DNA from: Gemmataceae bacterium
GTDB taxonomy: Bacteria > Planctomycetota > Planctomycetia > Gemmatales > Gemmataceae
Direction of reading: 5' to 3'
DNA: 64,000 nucleotides
Assembly (NCBI GenBank): GCA_019748295.1
Contig: JAIEPT010000132.1
Location: 1-64,000 of the forward strand
Made by a program: the position numbers and the translations under genes. A model generated the notes under the pieces. It made no database searches. It had not been told where the DNA came from and was given only the letters and a program-made list of their open reading frames with translations. Shown in pieces: positions 45,089 through 52,043 of this stretch; within the stretch, counting starts at the first letter, position 1, and every line of letters begins with the position of its first letter.

Positions 45089-47092
45089 TTAGTTCTTCAT
45101 CGGCATGGGCGGCGGGGTGTTCGGAGCCCCCGCGGCAGGCGGACCTCCGGCGGCAGGCGGACCTCCGGCGGCAGGCGGAGCCCCCGCGGCGGGCGTTCCA
45201 GGAACCTCGACCCCCTTCTTGGGATAGCGCTCGTAAATGGTGATGAATCCGTAGATCACCATCTCGAAGTTCGACTCCAATTCGTCCGACCCGCCGGCAT
45301 TGGGATCGTTCGGCTGCCCAGGCTGACCCGGGATCATGGGGCGAGGGCCGATCGGGGGCATCATGGGGATTTCGCCAGGTCCGGCAACCGGGCCCCCCAG
45401 GGGATTAACGCCCCCCTGCTGCACGATGGGCCGCATGCTGCCCGGATAATGGTTCAGCAGCACTTGAGTGGTGAGGAACCGGTACTTCGAATTGTTGAAC
45501 GCCGCCTGCACGCGATCCAGGTGATCCTGATCCACGATCATCGAGACGGCAAGCGGCAGTCGCCGATACTGTTCGTTCACTTCGACATAGCGCTTCGGAT
45601 TGAAACCATTCGGCGTCAGCGCGACGCCTGCCAAGCCGCCGGCTTCGCCGCCGATACCGGGGACGCCCGGACCCATGCCTGGAGGCATTCCGCCAGGAGG
45701 CATTCCGCCCGGGGGCATACCCCCCGGAGCAACCTCTTTATTCGCGGCTGCCGGATCCGGGGGGGCCTCGCGGTACATCTTGAGCGGCGTGCCCGCGTGC
45801 CGATGCCCGAGCGCGTCGGGAACGCCGAATACGACGTTGTCGATGCGTTTCACGGCCGCCGTGTCCCATGTCAGCACCTGCTCGACGGAGTAAATGCCTG
45901 TACGCGGGATTTTCGGCAGATCGATCACGACCGTGCGCTGAACGTTCGGGTTCTTGGTCAGCGGGTCGTTGGGCTCCAATGGTTCTCCGCCGACCAGCAC
46001 CTTCTCGGCGTCGAACGACTTGTGGAATTTGATTTTGAACGTGACGTCGAGCCGCTGGCGTCGGTTTTGCCGGTTCTTGATGGTCACTTCCAGCTTGTCC
46101 GACAGCAGCAGCTTCATGTCGAGTTCGAAGTAAGCATTGGTGAAATGGAAGCCCTTGTTGAGCCCCTCGCCCCCCTTACCTTCGCATTTCCCGACGTAGT
46201 CGTTGGCGAGGCGGACCATGCGATAAACTTCGCGCTGAATCCACAGGTCTTCTTGGGCGAGCCAGGCTTCCTCGGAGATGTCGAAGTCGAGTTTCCATTC
46301 GTCCGGCTTGAACGCGAGGAAGGTCGTCTTCGCGATCGGAAGGTCCCCCTTGTAGGCGGGCGTCCAGCCTTTGAACTGCACGACCCCTTCGCCTGAAGCG
46401 AGAAGCGGCTCGACGCTTTCGATGACGGGGCTCACCTGCTTCAGGTAGGCCGGAGCGTAAGTCGCGCGCTGCTCGGTGTCGGTGAGCTTGTCGTAGAAGA
46501 AGCGGCTGGAATAGTAGGTCACCGCGACCATTTGATTGCGGGGGATCTCGTTGAAGAAGCCGCTGCGCCCCTTGAGATCGATGCGAAACTCGGGCGTGCG
46601 GTAGAACTTCTCGACCTTGTTGTCCTTGCCGCGAACAAGCACCCAATCCTTGTAAAGGTCCGCCACCGTACCATGATAAAGGTTCGGCGTGTTGGCGGGT
46701 CCGTCCTTGTTTTCCCCATCGGCGGGCGCAGCGGGAGCATCGAGTACCGTCATGCTCACGGCGAATTTGCCGTTGCTGAAGTTGTAGATTTCTTCCACAC
46801 GGTCAGGCCATGTGAAAAGCGGCTCTTGACCTTGATAATTCGTCTGCCAGGCGGTGACTTCCGCCTTCTTAAGCTTCTCCGCTTGTTCCTGAAGCTTCAG
46901 GTTCGTTTCGTCGTTGGAGACCAAACCTGGTGCATTCGTTTTCTCGGCCGCCTTGATCTTCTTGAGTTCCGCGCCGATCGCTCCGCTGACGACGGTATAA
47001 AGGACCAGGTAAACACCAAACGTCAAGGCGATGGGGACGATCAGCAGGAACCAAAACTTCTGTTTCTTGATTACGTCTTTATTGAACTTCAT
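45089..47092 (-). CDS. Single-pass envelope protein of the PilMN locus (PilO-like topology)
   Basis: A 667-residue protein directly downstream of the PilM-PilN fusion (82-base gap). A Lys-rich cytosolic N-terminus (MKFNKDVIKKQK) is followed by one membrane helix at about 13-38. A coiled coil comes next (about 40-78, 'KLQEQAEKLKKAE'), and then a large periplasmic domain. This order (short cytosolic tail, one helix, coiled coil, globular periplasmic part) is that of PilO, but PilO is only about 200 residues. The tail has 'PPGGM' repeats near 450 and an alanine/proline/glycine-rich end. Family not recognised; PilO-like function is inferred from topology and context. Confidence 0.65.
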   Translation of the reverse strand: MKFNKDVIKKQKFWFLLIVPIALTFGVYLVLYTVVSGAIGAELKKIKAAEKTNAPGLVSNDETNLKLQEQAEKLKKAEVTAWQTNYQGQEPLFTWPDRVEEIYNFSNGKFAVSMTVLDAPAAPADGENKDGPANTPNLYHGTVADLYKDWVLVRGKDNKVEKFYRTPEFRIDLKGRSGFFNEIPRNQMVAVTYYSSRFFYDKLTDTEQRATYAPAYLKQVSPVIESVEPLLASGEGVVQFKGWTPAYKGDLPIAKTTFLAFKPDEWKLDFDISEEAWLAQEDLWIQREVYRMVRLANDYVGKCEGKGGEGLNKGFHFTNAYFELDMKLLLSDKLEVTIKNRQNRRQRLDVTFKIKFHKSFDAEKVLVGGEPLEPNDPLTKNPNVQRTVVIDLPKIPRTGIYSVEQVLTWDTAAVKRIDNVVFGVPDALGHRHAGTPLKMYREAPPDPAAANKEVAPGGMPPGGMPPGGMPPGMGPGVPGIGGEAGGLAGVALTPNGFNPKRYVEVNEQYRRLPLAVSMIVDQDHLDRVQAAFNNSKYRFLTTQVLLNHYPGSMRPIVQQGGVNPLGGPVAGPGEIPMMPPIGPRPMIPGQPGQPNDPNAGGSDELESNFEMVIYGFITIYERYPKKGVEVPGTPAAGAPPAAGGPPAAGGPPAAGAPNTPPPMPMKN
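45125..45194. repeat. Tandem 18-bp repeats encoding an Ala/Pro/Gly tail
   Basis: About four units of GGCGGCAGGCGGACCTCC and variants at the 3' end of the envelope gene, encoding repeated 'PPAAGG' on the minus strand. Confidence 0.7.
45673..45727. repeat. Tandem 15-bp repeats encoding PPGGM
   Basis: Units of GGAGGCATTCCGCCA and variants within the envelope gene at 45089-47092 encode a Gly-Met-Pro-Pro-Gly run on the minus strand. Confidence 0.65.
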
Positions 47093-47174
47093 GGCAATGA
47101 TCCGAGGGCATTCGCGAGGGATTTCCGGCCGCTAGGTTTGTCGTCAGACCCACATGCGGGTCCTGCGAGGCGAT

Positions 47175-49601
47175 CTACTTTTTCGCCTCTTCCGTCTTCG
47201 CCTCTTCAAGGCCGGGAGCGGGTTCCTTCCAGATGAATAGGAGCACAAACTCCCAGCGCGGCGTCTTGGCGACAGCGCCCGCAACCGGGGCGGCTTCCTT
47301 CTTGCCGGGCTCCTTGGGATCCAACATCGGCGGCGGCATTTCACGGGGCCCAGGCATTACCACGCCCGGACCGCCTCCAAGCCCCTCTTTGCCGCCGGCG
47401 CGAATGGCCGCGCCCGCTCCCTCGCCCAACGGACGCCAACCTGCCCGCGCCGCGGCATTGGGACCGGCAGCGGCCGGCTCCCCGGCAACGCCCGGCACGG
47501 CCGGAGCGGCGCCTGGGGGCATGCCGGGAGCGGCCGCTGGATCTCCAGCCCCGCCTGCTGCGGCCCCGGCGGGCGTCAGCAGCCTCGGCACGTAACTCGT
47601 CGCGATGTGCTGGAACGTTCCCGGAGTCGGATTGGTTACCTTCTCGTTTTTGTAGATGAACAGAAAGCTGATGTTCTTGCGGGCGACTTCGGTCATTTCC
47701 TTCGTCAACTTGCTCCCGACCTTCTCGGGAAACATCAGGTTTTCCTTGAGCGTGTTGTCGATGAACTCTTCGCCATCCTTGTGATAGGTGTAACCACGCA
47801 CCTCCACGACCCAGCACTTCTGCGGGATCTTATCCTTGCCTTCGTCCTTCGTCGCGACGTCCACAACGGTCTGCTTTTCCTGGAAGGTCATCGCACGCAA
47901 TACCGGCGTGTCCTTCTGGATGTTCTTGAAGTAGCTCGGCACATCCTCCGTGTACATCGCCGAGATGCCTTCGACGCTGATCTGAATCAGGTTCTTCTTG
48001 ATGACTTCCTCAGCCTCGGCAACCGCAAGAGGGTCGGCGTTCGGGTCCGGCTTCGCATAGCGCTTCTTCTCGAGCATCATGAATGCCTTGCGAGCATCCG
48101 CCGTGTCGTATTGCTTCTTCACGCGGACATTGCGCTCGGAAAGCTCAGTAAGCCGTTCGCCATTCGGCAACGGCAGAGCCAAGTTGACGTACTCCGTCAT
48201 CAGCTGCCAGTTGAATCGCTCTTCGACTCCGCCCTGCAGCCGGCGGATGACTTCTTCGCTTTTGCGCATCTCATCGAGGATCGCCGTGCGTTTGGCGGCG
48301 AGGCTGTCCGCGGCCGCCTTCTCCGTCTCTATTTCCTTGATCGCCTGCTTGATCGCGGGATTGCTCACGGCGCTATGGGCCACGCTCTGGAAATAGGTGA
48401 GGCAGACAGCCGCCAGCAACAGTGCGGCCGCAGCCATCACCGCCCACGGTTTCTTGCCGCGGACGATCCGTTCCATGCGCACTTCGTAAGGCAGCAGGTT
48501 GGTTTGCAGGCGGGTCTTCTTCAGACCCTGCAAAGCCAGCCCGTAAGCGGCGGCGAAGCTCATCACATTTTCGGCGAACTGCGGGGCCGCCGTCACTTCG
48601 TCCCCCGCGATCCGCTCGAACGACGCGACTTTGCGCACTTCCAGCTGCAGCTTCTCCTGCAAATACTTTTGCAGGCCCGGCAGGCGGAACGCGTTCCCGA
48701 GGCCGACCATGTACTGAATTTCGGCATCGCGGTGGGTGTTGGTGAAATACCCGAGCGAGCGCTGCACTTCGCCGACGAAGTCGTTCAGCACCGTGCGGAG
48801 CGATGCGAGGATTTTCTTGAGGTCGGGCGACTTGGCGGCGTTTCGCTTGAGATGCTCGGCTTTGGCGAAGGTGAGCTTCAGATCCTTCGTGAGAGCGCGA
48901 GTAAAATGGTTGCCGCCGAGCGGAATCGGGCGCTGCCAGATGATTCTGCCGCCGTCGGTGATGACGAGGTTGCTGTTGTCGGTGCCGATATCAAGAGCGA
49001 CGATGCACTGCTTTTCGCTGGTCGTTTTCCCTTCGCCTGCGGCATCCGCATCCTGGCCGAGCAGGTCGAAAGCGACATAGTTGCAAAGGGCGAGAGGCGT
49101 CATCTGCACGATGTGGACTTCGACGTTCACTTCCTTGAACTGCGTGAGCGCCCGAAACACCATGTCCCGCTTGATGGCGAAGAGGCCGATCTCGGTTTCA
49201 AGCGCGAGGCCGTCCGTCACTTCGCCGGAGCCGATCTTCTGAAAGTCCCAGACGACTTCCTCAAGCGGGAAGGGAATCTGTTGCTTCGCCTCGAATTTGA
49301 CGATGTCCGCAATCTTCTTCTCTTCCACCGGCGGCAGCTTCACGAAGCGGGCGAGACCGCTTTGCCCGGGGATGGAGATGACGACCATGTCCCCCTTGAG
49401 AGTGTTGCGCGAGAGGAATTGCTGAAGGGCTTCGCGCGTGAGCTGGTCGGGGTCGGCATCGGGTTGGCTAAGGATCTTGGGATGCTCGATGTAGTCGAAC
49501 GCGGTCGCTTTGATCTCGCCGTCGACGAGTTGGAGTCGGACGGCCTTCAGGGCACACTGGCCCAAATCAATACCCCAGACGCCTGGTTGGGGAGCCGCCA
49601 T
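47175..49601 (-). CDS. pilM: PilM-PilN fusion (type IV pilus/T2SS-like inner-membrane platform)
   Basis: An 808-residue protein. Residues 1-360 are an actin-like PilM ATPase: phosphate-1 'WGIDLGQCALKAVRL' (9-23), 'IPFPLEEVVWDF' (109-120), phosphate-2 'VALDIGTDNSNLV' (201-213) and 'YMVGLGNAFRLPGLQKYL'. At 367-373 it contains TNLLPYE, the short motif by which PilN's N-terminus binds PilM. One membrane helix follows (about 386-404), then a coiled coil (about 410-460) and a periplasmic PilN/GspL-like part. In other bacteria PilM and PilN are separate. The C-terminal 110 residues are Ala/Pro/Gly-rich. GGAG lies 9 bases before the ATG. It is first in a probable three-gene operon with the two single-pass proteins. 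No pilin, PilB or PilQ gene is in the window. Confidence 0.85.
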   Translation of the reverse strand: MAAPQPGVWGIDLGQCALKAVRLQLVDGEIKATAFDYIEHPKILSQPDADPDQLTREALQQFLSRNTLKGDMVVISIPGQSGLARFVKLPPVEEKKIADIVKFEAKQQIPFPLEEVVWDFQKIGSGEVTDGLALETEIGLFAIKRDMVFRALTQFKEVNVEVHIVQMTPLALCNYVAFDLLGQDADAAGEGKTTSEKQCIVALDIGTDNSNLVITDGGRIIWQRPIPLGGNHFTRALTKDLKLTFAKAEHLKRNAAKSPDLKKILASLRTVLNDFVGEVQRSLGYFTNTHRDAEIQYMVGLGNAFRLPGLQKYLQEKLQLEVRKVASFERIAGDEVTAAPQFAENVMSFAAAYGLALQGLKKTRLQTNLLPYEVRMERIVRGKKPWAVMAAAALLLAAVCLTYFQSVAHSAVSNPAIKQAIKEIETEKAAADSLAAKRTAILDEMRKSEEVIRRLQGGVEERFNWQLMTEYVNLALPLPNGERLTELSERNVRVKKQYDTADARKAFMMLEKKRYAKPDPNADPLAVAEAEEVIKKNLIQISVEGISAMYTEDVPSYFKNIQKDTPVLRAMTFQEKQTVVDVATKDEGKDKIPQKCWVVEVRGYTYHKDGEEFIDNTLKENLMFPEKVGSKLTKEMTEVARKNISFLFIYKNEKVTNPTPGTFQHIATSYVPRLLTPAGAAAGGAGDPAAAPGMPPGAAPAVPGVAGEPAAAGPNAAARAGWRPLGEGAGAAIRAGGKEGLGGGPGVVMPGPREMPPPMLDPKEPGKKEAAPVAGAVAKTPRWEFVLLFIWKEPAPGLEEAKTEEAKK

Positions 49602-49912
49602 AACGCTATCTCCGAGTGAGGTGCGAACGAACGGGGCAAACGGACCAAAGATGGGATTCTGCCGCTGTCATCCTCATCAAGGATATCGACGCGGAGCATG
49701 CTTTGTCAACAACGCCCGTGCGCAAAGTCGTCGATATTGCTAGGTTTGCGTCCGCTAAAGGCATGTCTGCCGCTTGCGGCTTAGCGATTTCGCCAAGCCG
49801 CAAGCGGCAGAGAGCGCTCACATCGATCGCACGCCGTTTGAATCCCTTTCCTTGGCTGCTAAACTAGGGGTACGTCAGCCCCTGTCCTAGCGGTTGCCGC
49901 ACGGATGTGCCC
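49602..49912. other. Divergent intergenic region with a palindromic repeat (49769-49808)
   Basis: No gene. At 49769-49808, GCCGCTTGCGGCTT and AAGCCGCAAGCGGC form a perfect 14-base stem around a 12-base loop. This is a short copy of the CCGCTTGCGGCTT family. The region should contain the divergent promoters of the pilM and lipB-like genes, but no clear -35/-10 pair stands out. Confidence 0.65.
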
Positions 49913-50647
49913 ATGCTTGTCGATGAGTTCGAACCCGAAGCCCGCGATGCGGCCCTGCAGGTCTACCTGTTGGGGTCGCTCGATTTCGATGCCGCGCTCC
50001 TCTTGCAGCGCCGTCTGCATTACGACGTTTCGGGCGACCGCAGCCAGGCGGCCCTGATTCTCTGTGAACATTCGCCCATCATTACGGTTGGCAGACAGGG
50101 GAGCCGAACGCATCTGCGTTTCGACGTGGAGGATTATGCCCATCGCGGGCTCCCTTCCCGATGGGTCACTCGCGGCGGCGGATGTTGGCTGCACCTGCCG
50201 GGTCAACTTGCAGTCTATCCGATTTTGCCGTTGGATCGCATGCGTCTGACGATCCCCGAGTATCTGCAGCGATTCGCCGACGTGTTCGTCCGCACGCTCG
50301 ACGATTTCAGCGTCCGCTCCGCGGTCCATGTCGGCGAAGGGGGCGTCTGGGTAGGCCAGCGCCCGATCGCGGCCCTGGGCATCGCCGTGCGGTCGCAGGT
50401 GACGATGCATGGCGCTTGCTTCAATGTGAATCCGGATCTCGTGCCGTTTCGACGAGTGCGCAGCATGCCGAATTCCGAGGATCCCATGTCGTCGCTGGAA
50501 CGCGAACGCCGCGGCCCGATCCGCCCTGCCCTCGTTCGCGAACGGCTCATCGAGCACTTCCAGAACGTATTCGGCTTCCGCGAAAGCGTTGCGTTTTCCG
50601 AACACCCGCTGATACGGGAACAGACGCGGCGACTGGTGCCCGCATAA
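49913..50647 (+). CDS. LipB-family octanoyltransferase homologue lacking the catalytic Lys and Cys
   Basis: A 244-residue protein of the LipB fold; the residue numbers below count from an in-frame GTG at 49907, two codons before the chosen ATG. Family signatures are 'CEHSPIITVGRQGS', 'RGGGCWLHLPGQLAVYPI' and 'MHGACFNVNPDLVPF'. In E. coli LipB the acyl-enzyme Cys169 lies in 'RINPCG' and the essential Lys135 in 'GEKKICSLG'. Here the aligned segments are 'RRVRSMPNS' (Met187 in place of Cys) and 'GQRPIAALG' (Pro153 in place of Lys). Only Cys93 and Cys171 lie near the expected pocket. It normally transfers octanoate from acyl carrier protein to lipoyl domains; this copy is predicted to be inactive by the standard mechanism. 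It is followed by lipA. The start could be the GTG 6 bases upstream. Confidence 0.8.
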   Translation: MLVDEFEPEARDAALQVYLLGSLDFDAALLLQRRLHYDVSGDRSQAALILCEHSPIITVGRQGSRTHLRFDVEDYAHRGLPSRWVTRGGGCWLHLPGQLAVYPILPLDRMRLTIPEYLQRFADVFVRTLDDFSVRSAVHVGEGGVWVGQRPIAALGIAVRSQVTMHGACFNVNPDLVPFRRVRSMPNSEDPMSSLERERRGPIRPALVRERLIEHFQNVFGFRESVAFSEHPLIREQTRRLVPA

Positions 50648-50654
50648 GAAGGTT

Positions 50655-50739
50655 CCCAAGCCCAGGGGCGAGCGCAGCGAGCTCCTGGGTTCCGTTCGCA
50701 TGAACCCAGGAGTTCGCTGCGCTCGCCCCTGGGCTTGGG
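50655..50739. repeat. Palindromic repeat in the lipB-lipA spacer
   Basis: Inverted arms of about 36 bases (CCCAAGCCCAGGGGCGAGCG and GAGCTCCTGGGTTC) surround a spacer of about 10 bases. Another copy lies at 19508-19616. The element ends 2 bases before the lipA ribosome-binding site (GGAG at 50742-50745), so the hairpin may influence lipA translation or uncouple it from lipB-like transcription. Confidence 0.8.
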
Positions 50740-50753
50740 CTTGGAGAGAAAAC

Positions 50754-51650
50754 ATGTCGATGCTTTCGTTGCCGCTGGCGCCTTCCGAGCCCGTGCAAGA
50801 GCCGAAGCGTCGTTTGCCCTCGTGGCTGAAACGGCCGCTGCCGGTGGGCAACGAGAACTTCTTCACGCAAAATCTGCTGAGCGAGTTGAAGCTCGAAACC
50901 GTCTGCGAAAACGCCCGCTGCCCCAATCGCCCCGAATGCTACTCGCGACGCACCGCCACCTTCATGATCATGGGGAACGTCTGCACCCGCCCCTGCGGCT
51001 TCTGCAGCGTGCCTCGCGGCGAGCCCGAAGCGCTCGAAACGGATGAACCCGAGCGCGTGGCCGAGGCTTCTTATCGCCTGGGACTCAAGCATGTCGTCAT
51101 CACATCGGTTACTCGCGATGACCTGCCGGACGGCGGGGCCGAACATTTTCGGCGCTGCGTGGTTGCCGTGCGAGAGCGAACCGGTGCGGTCGTCGAGGTG
51201 CTCACGCCCGATTTCATGGGGGACAAGGCCGCCATCGATTGCGTGCTGTCGTCTCGCCCGGAAGTCTTCAATCACAACACCGAGACCGTGCCTCGCTTCT
51301 ACAAGAAAGTCCGTGGCCGAGCCGACTATCAGCGAACGCTCGATCTGCTCGCCTACGTGAAAAAGCAATCGCCCGAAACGACGACGAAGACGGGCTTGAT
51401 GCTTGGCCTGGGCGAGACGCGCGAAGAATTGCTTGAAGTGCTCGCCGACATTCGCCGCACGAATTGCGACATGCTCACGCTGGGCCAGTACCTGACGCCG
51501 ACCCTGAAGCATGTGCCGGTTGTCCGTTATCTGCCGCCAGCCGAGTTCGACGAACTGAAGGTCCTCGCCCAAAAGCTCGGCTTTAAGCACGTTTCCAGCG
51601 GCCCGTTCGTCCGATCCAGCTATCACGCGGACGAACAAATCCATGCGTAG
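50754..51650 (+). CDS. lipA: Lipoyl synthase
   Basis: A 298-residue radical-SAM enzyme that inserts two sulfurs at C6 and C8 of protein-bound octanoyl groups. The auxiliary-cluster cysteines are Cys51, Cys56 and Cys62 ('CENARCPNRPEC'). The radical-SAM cysteines are Cys77, Cys81 and Cys84 ('CTRPCGFC'). The C-terminal 'GPFVRSSYHA' carries the conserved RSSY serine that ligates the auxiliary cluster. Length is close to the usual 300-320. GGAG lies 8 bases before the ATG; the upstream in-frame extension is repeat sequence. The next gene overlaps its 3' end by 8 bases. All expected catalytic residues are present, unlike its two neighbours. Confidence 0.95.
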   Translation: MSMLSLPLAPSEPVQEPKRRLPSWLKRPLPVGNENFFTQNLLSELKLETVCENARCPNRPECYSRRTATFMIMGNVCTRPCGFCSVPRGEPEALETDEPERVAEASYRLGLKHVVITSVTRDDLPDGGAEHFRRCVVAVRERTGAVVEVLTPDFMGDKAAIDCVLSSRPEVFNHNTETVPRFYKKVRGRADYQRTLDLLAYVKKQSPETTTKTGLMLGLGETREELLEVLADIRRTNCDMLTLGQYLTPTLKHVPVVRYLPPAEFDELKVLAQKLGFKHVSSGPFVRSSYHADEQIHA

Positions 51651-51879
51651 GCCCGTGACGATGCCCGACTTCGGCGTGGACGGAGCCAAGGTCAGCGTCT
51701 GGTTCGTCCGCCTCGGCGAGCGCCTTCGAGAAGGGGAGCGGCTGGTCGAAATCCTCGCAGGGGCCGCCGCCATCGACGTACCCGCTCCCGCCGACGGCAT
51801 CCTGGTCGAGCGACTTGTTGAGATCGACCATCCGGTGACGCCAGGCCAGACGTTGGGTTTCGTCGATGATGCGCTGTAA
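51643..51879 (+). CDS. Stand-alone lipoyl/biotinyl-fold domain without the modifiable lysine
   Basis: A 78-residue protein matching an E2-type lipoyl domain end to end ('TMPDFGVDGAKVSVWFVRLG', 'GERLVEI', 'VPAPADGILVERLVE', 'PVTPGQTLGFVDD'). In lipoyl domains the tight turn reads Glu-Thr-Asp-Lys-Ala. Here the turn reads Leu-Ala-Gly-Ala41-Ala, so Ala41 occupies the Lys position and the domain cannot be lipoylated there. No other Lys lies near the turn; the only Lys is Lys16. Its start overlaps lipA by 8 bases, so the two are translationally coupled. No larger dehydrogenase subunit is attached. A role as a docking or decoy partner for LipA or the LipB-like protein is possible but speculative. 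Confidence 0.75.
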   Translation: MRRPVTMPDFGVDGAKVSVWFVRLGERLREGERLVEILAGAAAIDVPAPADGILVERLVEIDHPVTPGQTLGFVDDAL

Positions 51880-51888
51880 GTGAGTTGC

Positions 51889-52031
51889 GGCGAGCAGCCG
51901 CTGTTAGGCGGCTGGTATAGCATCACGCACAAGTCTCGTCATCCACAGACGGTTTCATGTTTAGAAACCGTCTGAGTATCACGAGACTTGTGCGCGATGC
52001 TATACCAGCCGCCTAACAGCGGCTGCTCGCC
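51889..52031. repeat. 143-bp near-perfect palindrome between convergent genes
   Basis: The arms extend from GGCGAGCAGCCGCTGTTAGG at the left to its complement at the right. There is one mismatch in the first roughly 50 bases, a short mismatched bubble, then a further 9-base paired stem (CAGACGGTTT and AAACCGTCTG) around a small loop. It fills the whole gap between the lipoyl-domain gene and the DUF885 gene. It is long for a terminator and resembles a MITE-like element, but no target duplication or second copy is visible in this window. Confidence 0.85.
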
Positions 52032-52043
52032 AAACAGACCACG

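Noticed and set aside
47607-49619. 670-codon plus-strand frame antisense to pilM
   Set aside because: Same reason: it mirrors the codon periodicity of pilM and has no recognisable protein features.
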